This document shows, piece after piece, positions 1 to 8,884 of a stretch of 64,000 nt of DNA. Positions within the stretch are counted from its first letter, which is position 1; every line of letters begins with the position of its first letter. The translations under genes were made by a program, and so were the position numbers. The stretch covers positions 682,001 to 746,000 of the forward strand of contig CAVXCD010000003.1 in NCBI GenBank assembly GCA_963760225.1. The letters are read 5' to 3'. This stretch comes from 13-2-20CM-66-19 sp963760225. Its GTDB lineage: Bacteria; Pseudomonadota; Gammaproteobacteria; Steroidobacterales; Steroidobacteraceae. The notes beneath the pieces are model-generated. The model saw only the letters and a list, made by a program, of their open reading frames with translations. It was not told where the DNA came from and made no database searches.

Positions 1-852
1 CGCCATGCTGTCGGTCGGCGTATCGACGGTGAATGCGATGCCTCGGGCTGAGAACATCGGCTGGTACGAGTGGAGTACTTCTTGGAGAAGCGCACCCACG
101 TCATGGTGCTGCTTTGAAATGCGCAGCGCCCCCGATTCGATGCGGGCCACATCGAGCAGATCGCTGAGCATTCGTTCCATGCGCGCTGCAGCCAGCTCAA
201 TGAGGCGGGCGGCGCTACGGGTCGAGGCATCTTTGGTCGTCTCGGCAATACTTTCTGCGCTCAAGGAGATCGCGCTCAAAGGGCTGCGCAGGTCGTGCGC
301 CACCGTCCCCAGTACGTCGCGTTGCCGCCAGTCTTTGGTCTCAGCTTTAGTAAGGGCACTTCTTGTCTCGCCCAGGACATTTCGCGTGTCACCGAGGGCG
401 CTCGCAGTGGTATCCGCGCCGCGTCGCTCGATCGACAGTTGCTCATCTGTGTCCTGCCGCCGCCCTTCCAATCCGTCACGCACCGCATCGTGCTCACTGC
501 GTTGCGCTTCGACTGCGACATCAGAGCGTTGCCGCTCCTGCTGCAGGAGTGTGTCCGCCACGCCGCGCTCAGTTTGCTTGCGTTGCTCCGCCGAATCGCG
601 CTCGTGAGCTACGGAGGAATTGGCGGAAGGAGCATCGGACTGTTCGCGCGAAAGCGTACGGTCGATTCCAACCCGGAATTTCAAGAGCCTGGCATCAGCG
701 AGCCTGCGGTCCCGCTCGATGCGGTCATCCAGCACCCCGCGGGCGACGGCCGTGGATACAGGGCTATCAGCGTCTGAGGCTGCGCGTTCCGCGTCGAGGC
801 GCGCATCGGTCAGTGCTCGGTCGTCCGCGACCTCACTTTTGGATTGCCCCAT
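1..852 (-). CDS. Sensor histidine kinase, N-terminal part (runs off the left edge)
   Basis: The minus strand is open from an ATG at 852 to the window edge, giving 284 codons with no stop. Roughly the first 180 residues are strongly charged (rich in D, E, R, A, Q) and look like a long helical or coiled-coil linker; I see no transmembrane segment or signal peptide, so a cytoplasmic protein is likely. A HisKA dimerisation domain follows, with the H-box VAHDLRSPL (phospho-accepting His) and then MLSDLLDVARIESG, the usual second helix. The catalytic ATPase domain lies beyond the edge. It would autophosphorylate and pass phosphate to an unseen response regulator. It is transcribed away from the efflux operon that begins at 1407. 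The family assignment is firm; the signal is unknown. Confidence 0.85.
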   Translation of the reverse strand, partial: MGQSKSEVADDRALTDARLDAERAASDADSPVSTAVARGVLDDRIERDRRLADARLLKFRVGIDRTLSREQSDAPSANSSVAHERDSAEQRKQTERGVADTLLQQERQRSDVAVEAQRSEHDAVRDGLEGRRQDTDEQLSIERRGADTTASALGDTRNVLGETRSALTKAETKDWRQRDVLGTVAHDLRSPLSAISLSAESIAETTKDASTRSAARLIELAAARMERMLSDLLDVARIESGALRISKQHHDVGALLQEVLHSYQPMFSARGIAFTVDTPTDSMA

Positions 853-1406
853 ACGATACCTCCGCTTGTGCGAGTGATGCCCAGTCCTTCCGCCGGCTCC
901 GCCGGAATTGTTGGGAGTAGTAGTTTCAGCGGACCGCGAGTCAATTGTTCGTGGTCCCACGAGTCACGTAGTTAACTATCACGTAAAGGGGGTGCCACAG
1001 TGAGGGGTACCTCCCATTCACCCAATTCTCCGCAAGCGAAAGTGCGCCGCAGAATCTGCTGATGCGCGAGAGGGCCGATACGACACCCGCCGCCTCTTTC
1101 GGCCTGCGCACGATCTAAAGTAGAATCAGCAACTTACGGGTCGGACCGCAGCGCGACAGCAGAGAGTGGCGACGGGCATGGCGCAGGTTCGATCCCTACA
1201 CGGACCACCACTTACGCAGTACGTGGCCAGGGGCGGCGGGGCTCACGCGTCGGCATCGCCGCCCTCACCGGTACGGCGGCAACGACAGTACACAGTCACC
1301 GGACAGGGAGATCCATGTCGCTTTCCGATCGGGCGCTCGCTGAGTCCGTGCGTACCTTCTGGGTGGTAGGCGACGCATTGGCCTGTCGAGGCGTGCGGCG
1401 ACCACC
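853..1406. other. Intergenic region between the divergent kinase and the efflux operon
   Basis: About 550 bases with no convincing gene. Short open frames exist but none has both a ribosome site and a recognisable product. The stretch must hold promoters for the leftward kinase and the rightward efflux operon; I could not pick clear -35/-10 boxes. Confidence 0.5.
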
Positions 1407-2508
1407 GTGGTCTCTGCGACTTCGGTGAGCACCGACGACCAGGCGACGCCGGCGCCGCCCGCAACCCCAGCCCGGTCCTTTTTCGATCGGTACAAGACAT
1501 TTCTCATTGTCGGACTTCTGATCCTGGTCGCTATCGCGGCTGGGTTCGGACTCGCGCGGCTCGCAGGACGCGATAAGAACCAGAACCGCCTGGTGCTGTA
1601 CGGAAACGTTGATCTGCGTCAAGTCGATCTCGCCTTCAACAACAGCGAACGTATTGCCGAGGTGCTGGTTCAGGAAGGGGCCAAGGTTGCACGCGGACAG
1701 GTCCTGGCCCGACTGGACACAAGTCGATTGAAGCCGCAAGTGGCGACCGCCGCAGCACGTGGTGGAGGCTCAGCAGGCGGTCGTGGATAAACTGCATCGC
1801 GGCAGCCGCCCGCAGGAAATCGCACAGGCCCAGGCCAATGTCGCCTCTGCCAGGGCAGACCAGGTCAATGCCCAGCAGCAATGGCGCCGGCTGACGGCGC
1901 TGACAGAGGTTACCACCGGCCGGGCCGTCAGCGAGCAAGACCTGGAGAGTGCCAAAGCCGCCATGGACGCGTCGCTGGCGCGCTTAGAGGTCGCGGAGAA
2001 AGCGCTCGACCTGGCTGAAATTGGTCCGAGGAAGGAGGACATCGCTCAGGGCGAAGCTCAGCTGCGCGCCGATCAGTCGCAACTCGAGCTGCTGCGCCGC
2101 CAGCTGGCCGACGCCGAGCTCGCTGCTCCGAGCGATGCCGTGGTGCGCTCGCGGCTCCTGGAGCCCGGCGAGATGGTGTCTCCTCAAAGGCCGGTCTTGA
2201 ATCTGGCCATCCTGGATCCGAAGTGGATCAGGGCGTACGTACCCGAATCCGATCTGGGGAGGATTCACAGTGGCATGAGAGCCTCGATCAGCACCGACAG
2301 TTTTCCCGCCAGAGTATTCTCAGGTTGGGTCGGTTTTATTGCCTCGGTTGCTGAATTCACGCCGAAAACGGTGCAAACCCCGGAATTGCGCTCGAGTCTT
2401 GTCTATGAGATCCGGGTCTTTGTCCAGGACCCGCAGGACGAGATGCGTCTGGGCATGCCCGCGACCGTAGTTCTGCAGCTGGATCCTGTTGCCCGGAGTA
2501 AGCCCTAG
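1407..2508 (+). pseudogene. HlyD/YbhG-type efflux periplasmic adaptor, single frameshift
   Basis: The product is a membrane-fusion adaptor linking an inner-membrane ABC exporter to an outer-membrane channel. The first frame (GTG at 1407) gives a short cytoplasmic tail, one membrane anchor (FLIVGLLILVAIAAGFG) and the first biotinyl-lipoyl half (EGAKVARGQVLARLD). At about 1750-1760 the reading moves by +1. The second frame continues with VEAQQAVVDKL, a long alpha-helical hairpin, the second lipoyl half and a beta-barrel, ending at 2508. Removing one base gives 367 codons including the stop, a normal length for YbhG-like adaptors. It is the first gene of an operon with the channel, ATPase and permeases. 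Sequencing error or real inactivation are both possible. Confidence 0.8.
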
Positions 2509-2524
2509 GGGAGGTGTGGTGCAC

Positions 2525-3996
2525 ATGTCAGGGACAGCCATCCTCAGGAAGTTCGCGATCATCAGCATCGTTGGCGCCGCGGGCTGCGCCGTCGGCCCGA
2601 ACTATCACTCCACTCCCGCGAGTGCCGCACCCGCGTGGGATGCGCCGGTGACTAATGGGTTGACGGACCAGACGTCCGCGGCCTCGTCCTGGTGGGCGTC
2701 CTTCAACGATGCCGAGCTCGACTCCCTCATCGGGCGCGCGGCGCAGTCGAATCTGGACTTGCGCGTGGCCGAAGCCCGGCTGCGGCAGGCGCGGGCAGTG
2801 CGCGCAGGCAGTGCGGCCGATCTCGCGCCGCAGCTCAATGCCTCCGCATCGGCAGCCCGAGCAGAGACAGAGTCGAGAACCAGCCATTAATCGGATCGCT
2901 CCCGCTGCCGCCTAACTTCCCCTTCGAGTACAGCGTCTATCAAGCCGGTTTCGACGCCTCATGGGAACTCGATGTCTTTGGCGGCAAGCGCCGCGCGCAC
3001 GAGGCCGCCACGGCGGATTGGCAGGCCGCGATCGAGGCTCGCAACGACGCGATGGTGAGCCTGCTGGCCGAGGTGGCGAGAAACTACGTCGAGTTGCGCG
3101 GCAGTCAGCAACGCTTGGGCATAGCGCGTCGCGATCTGAAGCTCCAGGAGGAAGCGACGGAACTCACCCGCGCTCGCTTTCAGGGCGGGATCGCGACCGA
3201 ACTGGACGTCACACGCGAAGCGGCGTTGCTTGCCGGCCAGCAGGCGGCCATTCCTCCGCTCGAGACCGCGGTGCGATCGGCCATGTATGCGCTCGCAGTC
3301 CTGCTCGCCCAACAACCCGGCGACCTGGTAGCCGAACTTTCCCCCGTTGCCAACGTGCCGCCGGTGCCGCCGCAGGTTCCGATCGGGTTGCCCTCGGATC
3401 TGTTGCGCCGCCGCCCGGACGTGCGTCGGGCCGAGCGGCAACTCGCGGCCGAGACCGCCCGCATTGGAGTAGCGAAATCGGACTGGTTCCCCAAGGTTTC
3501 CCTTATCGGTGACGCTGGCGTCGAAAGCGTGAGCGTCAGCAACTGGTTTGACCCGGGCAGCCGCTTCTGGTCGATCGGCCCGAGTGTCCAGTGGAAAGCA
3601 CTCGATTTTGGTCGAGTGCGTGCCGAAGTGGATGCGCAAACCGCCGTGCAAGAGGCAGCGCTCGCTGCGTATCAGAAAGCCGTGCTGGTTTCCCTGCAGG
3701 AAGCCGAAGATGCGATCGTGGCGTATGCGCAGGAGCAAAACCGGCACCGTGCGCTCAGCGATGCAGTGGCTCAGAACCGCCGCGCGCTGGAATTGGCCGA
3801 CATTCTGTACAGCCACGGACGCGTGAACTTTCTCGACGTCCTCGATGCCCGGCGAAACCTGTATCAATCCGACGATCAATTGGCGTTGAGCGATCAGAGC
3901 GTCTCGCTCGATCTCATCGTGCTCTATAAGGCGTTGGGCGGAGGGTGGGAGACGCCGCCGCAGGCGCCGGCGCTCGCAACCAGCGCGCCACCGTGA
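2525..3996 (+). pseudogene. TolC/NodT-family outer-membrane efflux lipoprotein, single frameshift
   Basis: Outer-membrane factor that would form the exit duct of the efflux complex. The ATG at 2525 follows the site AGGGGAGG (2507-2514). The N-terminus has a lipoprotein-type signal ending in GAAGC followed by AVGPNYH, a family hallmark. The first frame stops at 2890. The same protein resumes one frame away around 2870-2900 (SLPLPPNFPFEYSV, then ELDVFGG) and runs to 3996 with both OEP repeats, including LPSDLLRRRPDVRRAE and the C-terminal FLDVLDARR. Adding one base restores 491 codons including the stop. The stop overlaps the GTG start of the ATPase gene (GTGA), so the operon is translationally coupled. 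Confidence 0.82.
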
Positions 3997-5756
3997 CGAC
4001 TTCCGCGTCGACACCGGCATTGCAGGTGGAGCACGTTCGAAAATCCTTTCGCCGCGAGACCGGCGAGTCGGTGGTGGCGCTCGACGACATCTCCCTCTCA
4101 GTCCGCCAAGGCGGCCTCGCCGCCCTGGTCGGCCCGGACGGGGCGGGCAAGACGACACTGCTTCGCCTGCTGGCCGGACTCATGAAGGCCGATGGCGGGA
4201 TCGTCAAGGTGCTCGGAATCGACGCGGCTGAGGATCCCCAGGCAATTCAGTCGCGAATTTCGTATATGCCGCAGCAATTTGGCCTGTACGAGGATCTGAC
4301 GGTCCGCGAAAACCTGGATCTGTACGCGGATATCCATGGTGTGACGCGCACAGACCGGCAAGCGCAATACAGGCGCCTGATGGCCATGACCGGCCTGGAC
4401 CCATTTCAGAAGCGCTTGGCTGGTCAGCTGTCCGGAGGAATGAAGCAGAAACTCGGCCTGGCTTGTACGCTGGTCCGATCACCCGACTTGTTGCTCCTGG
4501 ACGAACCGACCGTCGGGGTTGATCCGCTCTCGCGCCGCGAGCTGTGGCAGATCATTCGTCAGCTGATCAAAGACAGTCTGACGGTTCTGCTCAGCAGCAG
4601 TGATCCCGAGGAAGCCGAGAACTGCGACTTCGTCCTGGTGATGAACGGGGGGAAAAAACTTCTGGACGCGCCGCCGGCGGCAGTCAGCCGCCTGGCGCTC
4701 GGGCGCACTTTTCTCGCGCAGCCCCCGGCGGGTATGAAGGCGCGCGACTTCCAGGCACGACTCCTGGCGGAGCCCAGCGTCATCGACGCGGTGCCGGAGC
4801 GCGGGCAGGTCCGATTGGTCAGTAAGGTGAGCTCGTCGCAGGCCGGCCAGTTCGCCGGCGTGACCGCACAGCCAACACCGGCTCGCTTCGAGGATGGATT
4901 CATGGTGCTGCTGCACCAGGCGGTCGGCGCTGCTGGCGCCGCGGAGCAGCCGCGAGCGCCTCAGGAACCCGCGGTGGGCGGCGCCACAGGAGAAGTAGTC
5001 GTGGAGGTGCACGATCTCGTGCGGCGCTTCGGAAAATTCGTGGCCGTGGATTGCGTGAGTTTCCGCGTCACGCGGGGCGAGATCTTTGGCCTGCTCGGCC
5101 CGAATGGTGCCGGCAAAACCACGACGTTTCGCATGCTGTGCGGGCTGCTGCCGGCATCGGCGGGGACTTTGAAAGTCGCCGGAGTTGACGTACGCCAGGC
5201 CCGCGCCTCGGCCCGGGAAAACCTCGGCTACGTCGCTCAGAAGTTTTCGCTCTACGGACAACTGACAGTCGGCGAGAACCTGGATTTTTTTGCTCGCGCT
5301 TACGGCCTGGACGGTGAGCAAAGGCGCGAACGGATCGCCTGGGCCTTGAGTCAGTTCGAACTCGAACCCTTCCTGCGCTTGCCCAGCTCGCAATTGCCGG
5401 GGGGATTCAAGCAGCGCCTGGCCATGGCGGCCGCTCTGCTGCATCGGCCGGAGATCCTGTTCCTGGACGAACCGACCAGCGGCGCCGATCCTTTTGCACG
5501 CCGCGAGTTTTGGCAGCGCATCACGGCGCTGGCCGGCAATGGGGTTACGGTTATCGTGACCACGCATTTCATGGCGGAGGCCGAGTATTGCGATCGAGCC
5601 CTGATCCTCGACGGCGGCAAGGTGCTCGCCCAGGGTACACCCGCGCAACTGCGTGCTCTCGCGCCAGCGCAGGACGGCCGAGCAGCGACGATGGAGGCCG
5701 CTTTCATTGCCATTGTTGAGAAGGCGCGTACCGAACCCGCGCGCCAGTCTGCGTAG
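3993..5756 (+). CDS. ABC transporter ATPase with two nucleotide-binding domains (YbhF-like)
   Basis: Energises an ABC-2 type exporter at the inner membrane. Two complete ATPase domains are fused in about 587 residues. Domain 1 has Walker A GPDGAGKTTLL, signature LSGGMKQKLGL and Walker B LLLLDEPTVGVDP. Domain 2 has GPNGAGKTTTF, LPGGFKQRLAM and ILFLDEPTSGADP. The second signature has LPGG instead of LSGG, so that site may be weaker. I chose GTG 3993 because it overlaps the preceding stop; the frame is also open upstream. Two permease genes follow at 5765 and 6902, matching the ybhF-ybhS-ybhR order. The substrate cannot be read from the sequence; drugs or cations are typical for the family. Confidence 0.92.
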   Translation: MTTSASTPALQVEHVRKSFRRETGESVVALDDISLSVRQGGLAALVGPDGAGKTTLLRLLAGLMKADGGIVKVLGIDAAEDPQAIQSRISYMPQQFGLYEDLTVRENLDLYADIHGVTRTDRQAQYRRLMAMTGLDPFQKRLAGQLSGGMKQKLGLACTLVRSPDLLLLDEPTVGVDPLSRRELWQIIRQLIKDSLTVLLSSSDPEEAENCDFVLVMNGGKKLLDAPPAAVSRLALGRTFLAQPPAGMKARDFQARLLAEPSVIDAVPERGQVRLVSKVSSSQAGQFAGVTAQPTPARFEDGFMVLLHQAVGAAGAAEQPRAPQEPAVGGATGEVVVEVHDLVRRFGKFVAVDCVSFRVTRGEIFGLLGPNGAGKTTTFRMLCGLLPASAGTLKVAGVDVRQARASARENLGYVAQKFSLYGQLTVGENLDFFARAYGLDGEQRRERIAWALSQFELEPFLRLPSSQLPGGFKQRLAMAAALLHRPEILFLDEPTSGADPFARREFWQRITALAGNGVTVIVTTHFMAEAEYCDRALILDGGKVLAQGTPAQLRALAPAQDGRAATMEAAFIAIVEKARTEPARQSA

Positions 5757-5764
5757 AGCGCCTC

Positions 5765-6892
5765 GTGAAGGAGTGGTCGGCAAAGTGGCGGCGGATCTGG
5801 GCGCTGACCCGCAAGGAAACGCGACAGATCCTGCGCGATCCGAGCAGCATCGCCATCGGCATCGTTTTTCCGCTGATGATGATTCTGCTGTTCGGCTACG
5901 GGTTGTCGCTCGACGTCACCAGGGTTTCCGTCGCCGTGGTGGACCAGGAAAACTCCGCGGACAGCGCCGGCCTCATCGCCGCTTTCCGCTTGTCGCCGTA
6001 TTTCCAGTTGACAGCAGCCCGCTCGGTTGCTGCAGCGACCACCCTGGTGCTCGATCGGAAGGTGGATGGGATATTGCAGATCCCTTCCGATTTCAGCCGG
6101 CGCTGGCACGCAGACGTGGCGCAAATCCAGATTCTGGTGGACGGCACGGATGCGAATCAGGCGCGCATCATGCAAGGCTATGCTGAGGGGCCGGTTGCGC
6201 TATGGAGTGCAGCGGAGCAGGAATCAGGAGTCCCGGTTGCGGTCGGCCCGGTCAGCGTCGTGAGCCGTATATGGTTCAACGAGGCGAATGACAGCCATTA
6301 CTTCATAGTCCCCGGTCTGATTGTCCTGGTCATGACGATCATCGGCGCGTTCCTGACTGCCATGGTGATCGCCCGGGAATGGGAACGGGGAACGCTCGAG
6401 GCGCTGTTCGTTACGCCCATGCGAGCTGGGGAATTTCTCATCAGCAAGTTCGTTCCCTACTTTGGACTGGGAATGATCGGGTTTGTGCTTTGTCTGCTGG
6501 CGGGTCAGTTTCTCTTTCATGTTCCGCTGCGCGGTTCACTGTGCCTGCTGTGCCTCGCCTCGATGGTCTACCTGATAGTCGCCTTAGGGATAGGCCTGCT
6601 GGTATCGACGCTGGTCAAAAGCCAGTTCCTCGCCAGCCAGTTAGCGATGCTGCTGACTTTCCTGCCGGCGATGATGCTCTCGGGGTTTCTCTACGACCTG
6701 CGCAGCATGCCGGGCTTCATCAGGGCGATCACCTATGTGCTGCCGGCGAGATATGCAGTCGCGCTGCTGCAGACCCTTTATCTGGCGGGCAACGTCGGCA
6801 GTGTGATCTGGTTGAACGCCGCAGTGCTGGCAGCGATGGCGGCCGGGCTGCTGCTCGCAACCCGGCTGGCCACCCGCAAGCAAATCACCTGA
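5765..6892 (+). CDS. ABC-2 type permease (YbhS-like), first of two
   Basis: Inner-membrane subunit of the efflux pump, 375 residues from GTG 5765, eight bases after the ATPase stop. One N-terminal membrane helix (SIAIGIVFPLMMILLFGYG) is followed by a large periplasmic loop to about residue 175. Five further helices fill the C-terminal half, with the usual ABC-2 segment AREWERGTLEALFVTPM. The N-terminal TRKETRQILRDP is typical of this permease group. It should pair with the permease at 6902 and be driven by the double ATPase. The frame is intact, unlike the adaptor and channel upstream. Confidence 0.9.
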   Translation: MKEWSAKWRRIWALTRKETRQILRDPSSIAIGIVFPLMMILLFGYGLSLDVTRVSVAVVDQENSADSAGLIAAFRLSPYFQLTAARSVAAATTLVLDRKVDGILQIPSDFSRRWHADVAQIQILVDGTDANQARIMQGYAEGPVALWSAAEQESGVPVAVGPVSVVSRIWFNEANDSHYFIVPGLIVLVMTIIGAFLTAMVIAREWERGTLEALFVTPMRAGEFLISKFVPYFGLGMIGFVLCLLAGQFLFHVPLRGSLCLLCLASMVYLIVALGIGLLVSTLVKSQFLASQLAMLLTFLPAMMLSGFLYDLRSMPGFIRAITYVLPARYAVALLQTLYLAGNVGSVIWLNAAVLAAMAAGLLLATRLATRKQIT

Positions 6893-6901
6893 GGTGTTGG
6901 C

Positions 6902-8020
6902 GTGCGCTCCTCGCTGCTACGTCTGCTGGCGCTGATACGCAAGGAATTTCTTGCCGTCCTCAAGGACCCCCGCAGCCGCTTCATCATCTTTCTGCCGCCC
7001 ATGCTGCAGTGCCTCATCTTCGGCTACGCGGCCACCTTCGACCTCAATTCCGTCGCCTACGCTGCCTTTGATCAGGATCACAGCGCCGCGTCTGTCGCTT
7101 TGCTCGCCCGCCTGGACGGCTCCGGCGTCTTTCAACGCCAGGCCGACCTGACACGCGCCGCGGACATTGCGAGCTGGATCGATAGTGGTCGCACGCTCCT
7201 GGTCATCCAGATCGATCAGGATTTCGAGCGGCACCTGATGGCCGGCGTGCCCGCACCGCTCGAGGTGATCGCCGATGGGCGCAATTCCAACACCGCCGGC
7301 ACCGCTCTGGGGTATCTCAACCGCGTGGTAGAAGACTTCAACAATGACTGGCGATCCAACCATGGGCAGGCCGGTCGCAGCGTTCAGATCCTCACCCGCT
7401 CATGGTACAACCCGAACCTCGATTCGAGCTGGAGCATGATTCCCAGCCTGATCGGCACGTTGACGATGATGGGCACCATGATGTTGACCGCTTTGTCGGT
7501 GGCTCGCGAGCGTGAACAGGGTACCTTTGATCAACTGCTGGTCACGCCGTTTCGACCCTACGAAATCATGATCGGCAAGGCCGTTCCCAACATGGTCATC
7601 GGCCTGGCCCAGTCGACCACTGTCTTACTGATCGCGCAGTTTTGGTTTCGCATTCCATTCGGCGGATCCTTCCTCGTGCTGTATGCCGGGCTCACGCTAT
7701 TCCTGATGGCCGCCGTAGGCCTCGGACTGTTTGTCTCCTCCATCGCCAAAACCATGCAACAGGCCATGCTGTTCGCATTTCTCCTGGTGATGCCGTTCGC
7801 GCTGCTTTCTGGTTTGACGACACCGTTCAGCAGCATGCCGGACGTGCTGCAGACGGTGATGATCATCAACCCGCTGCGATACGCCCTCGACCTCACCAAG
7901 AGGGTTTACCTCGAGGGCGCGGGTTTCCTCACGCTGATCCCCGATTTTGTCCCGCTCGCCATCATCGGCCTGGTAACCCTCAGCGGTGCCGCCTGGCTGT
8001 TCAGGCGACGGTTGACCTGA
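6902..8020 (+). CDS. ABC-2 type permease (YbhR-like), second of two
   Basis: Second membrane subunit of the exporter, 372 residues from GTG 6902, nine bases after the previous stop. It has the same architecture: N-terminal IRKEFLAVLKDPRSR, one helix, a long periplasmic domain, then about five helices. The conserved AREREQGTFDQLLVTPF segment lies near residue 200. It ends with an amphipathic tail at 8020, just before a strong hairpin (8028-8077). It is clearly homologous to its neighbour, and the two probably form a heterodimer. Last gene of the operon. Confidence 0.9.
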   Translation: MRSSLLRLLALIRKEFLAVLKDPRSRFIIFLPPMLQCLIFGYAATFDLNSVAYAAFDQDHSAASVALLARLDGSGVFQRQADLTRAADIASWIDSGRTLLVIQIDQDFERHLMAGVPAPLEVIADGRNSNTAGTALGYLNRVVEDFNNDWRSNHGQAGRSVQILTRSWYNPNLDSSWSMIPSLIGTLTMMGTMMLTALSVAREREQGTFDQLLVTPFRPYEIMIGKAVPNMVIGLAQSTTVLLIAQFWFRIPFGGSFLVLYAGLTLFLMAAVGLGLFVSSIAKTMQQAMLFAFLLVMPFALLSGLTTPFSSMPDVLQTVMIINPLRYALDLTKRVYLEGAGFLTLIPDFVPLAIIGLVTLSGAAWLFRRRLT

Positions 8021-8027
8021 GGAGTGC

Positions 8028-8077
8028 CTGGCGAGCGCCGCTGCGCAAGCCCGTGGGCGCCTCAGGGCGCTCGCCAG
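8028..8077. terminator. Hairpin between convergent genes, probable bidirectional terminator
   Basis: Perfect 12-bp arms at 8028-8039 and 8066-8077 (CTGGCGAGCGCC and its complement) enclose 26 bases. It sits between the end of the permease gene and the end of the convergent minus-strand gene. There is no clear T-run, so the terminator role rests on position and stem strength. Confidence 0.5.
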
Positions 8078-8081
8078 CGCC

Positions 8082-8522
8082 TCATTTGAGAATCAGCTGC
8101 CGCACCAGCTGGCTGCCAACGTCCTTGCGCAGCTTGCCCCGGTCGACCGACGAAGAGGCCGCCTGGGACAGCGAGCCGAACACCTCGCGGATCACCGGAT
8201 CAGTGCGGGCCTGCAGGTTATCGAGCGCCGCCATGTTGCGGTACGTAACCGTCAGGATGACATCCGCGTCCTGCGCATCGCGGGGCCGCGTCTGGTAGAT
8301 GGCGTAGTCCACGACGATTCCCTGCTTCTTGAATTCCTCCATGACGTGCTTGTAAGTCTTCGACAGGTAGCGCATGTACTCGTCGAACATGCCGGGCTCG
8401 GTGCGCACGAACGACACGGTCAGCACTGGACCCTCGGTGTAGGCGTGCTCGTCGGCGGCCCGCGTCACGGTAGTGGCGATCATCAGCAGCGCCGCCAGCA
8501 GCAGCAGGGTGGTTTTTTTCAC
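8082..8522 (-). CDS. Secreted protein of unknown function, 146 aa
   Basis: A GTG start at 8522 follows GGAGA at good distance. The first 23 residues are a signal peptide (KK, a Leu/Ala core, then TRAAD), so the mature protein is periplasmic. The remainder (about 120 residues) contains SFVRTEPGMFDEYMRYL, reminiscent of ferredoxin-fold dimeric alpha/beta-barrel proteins (NIPSNAP/EthD-like). That resemblance is weak and I do not assign a function. It stands alone between the efflux operon and tRNA-Leu and is convergent with the efflux operon. Confidence 0.7.
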   Translation of the reverse strand: MKKTTLLLLAALLMIATTVTRAADEHAYTEGPVLTVSFVRTEPGMFDEYMRYLSKTYKHVMEEFKKQGIVVDYAIYQTRPRDAQDADVILTVTYRNMAALDNLQARTDPVIREVFGSLSQAASSSVDRGKLRKDVGSQLVRQLILK

Positions 8523-8732
8523 GTTGGTCTCCTGGATGAGATGATTAGCGCCGTCGCCGCAGCGGCGGCGGATTATGGTCAGCCCGCGCGACTATACCGG
8601 CGCTGCCGCCGCCGGGCAGGGGCGCGTTGAGCCGTGCGGGGCGGCCACCGCCGCGGCATCAGTTATAATGAGTCGACCCAAAGCGCGCGGCCGCTGGACG
8701 CGGCGCATCAGCGTTGTTTGCGCACGGCCCGT

Positions 8733-8817
8733 GCGAAAGTGGCGGAACTGGCAGACGCGCTGGATTTAGGATCCAGTGGGGAAACCCGTGAGAGTTCGAG
8801 TCTCTCCTTTCGCACCA
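8733..8817 (+). tRNA. tRNA-Leu (anticodon UAG)
   Basis: An 85-base class II tRNA. The acceptor stem GCGAAAG pairs with CTTTCGC, the anticodon stem CTGGA/TCCAG encloses the loop TTTAGGA (anticodon TAG), and there is a long variable arm. The T-arm is GAGAG-TTCGAGT-CTCTC and the 3' CCA is encoded. A tRNA-Leu just upstream of tig is a common gammaproteobacterial arrangement. Confidence 0.96.
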
Positions 8818-8884
8818 GTATTCCAATTCAGATCAATAACTTGATGACTCTGCTACCCAAGGGTCCCTGTAAGAGCCGAGGATT

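Noticed and set aside
1166..1507. Short open frames upstream of the HlyD gene
   Set aside because: No ribosome site and no recognisable product; overlapping frames on both strands.
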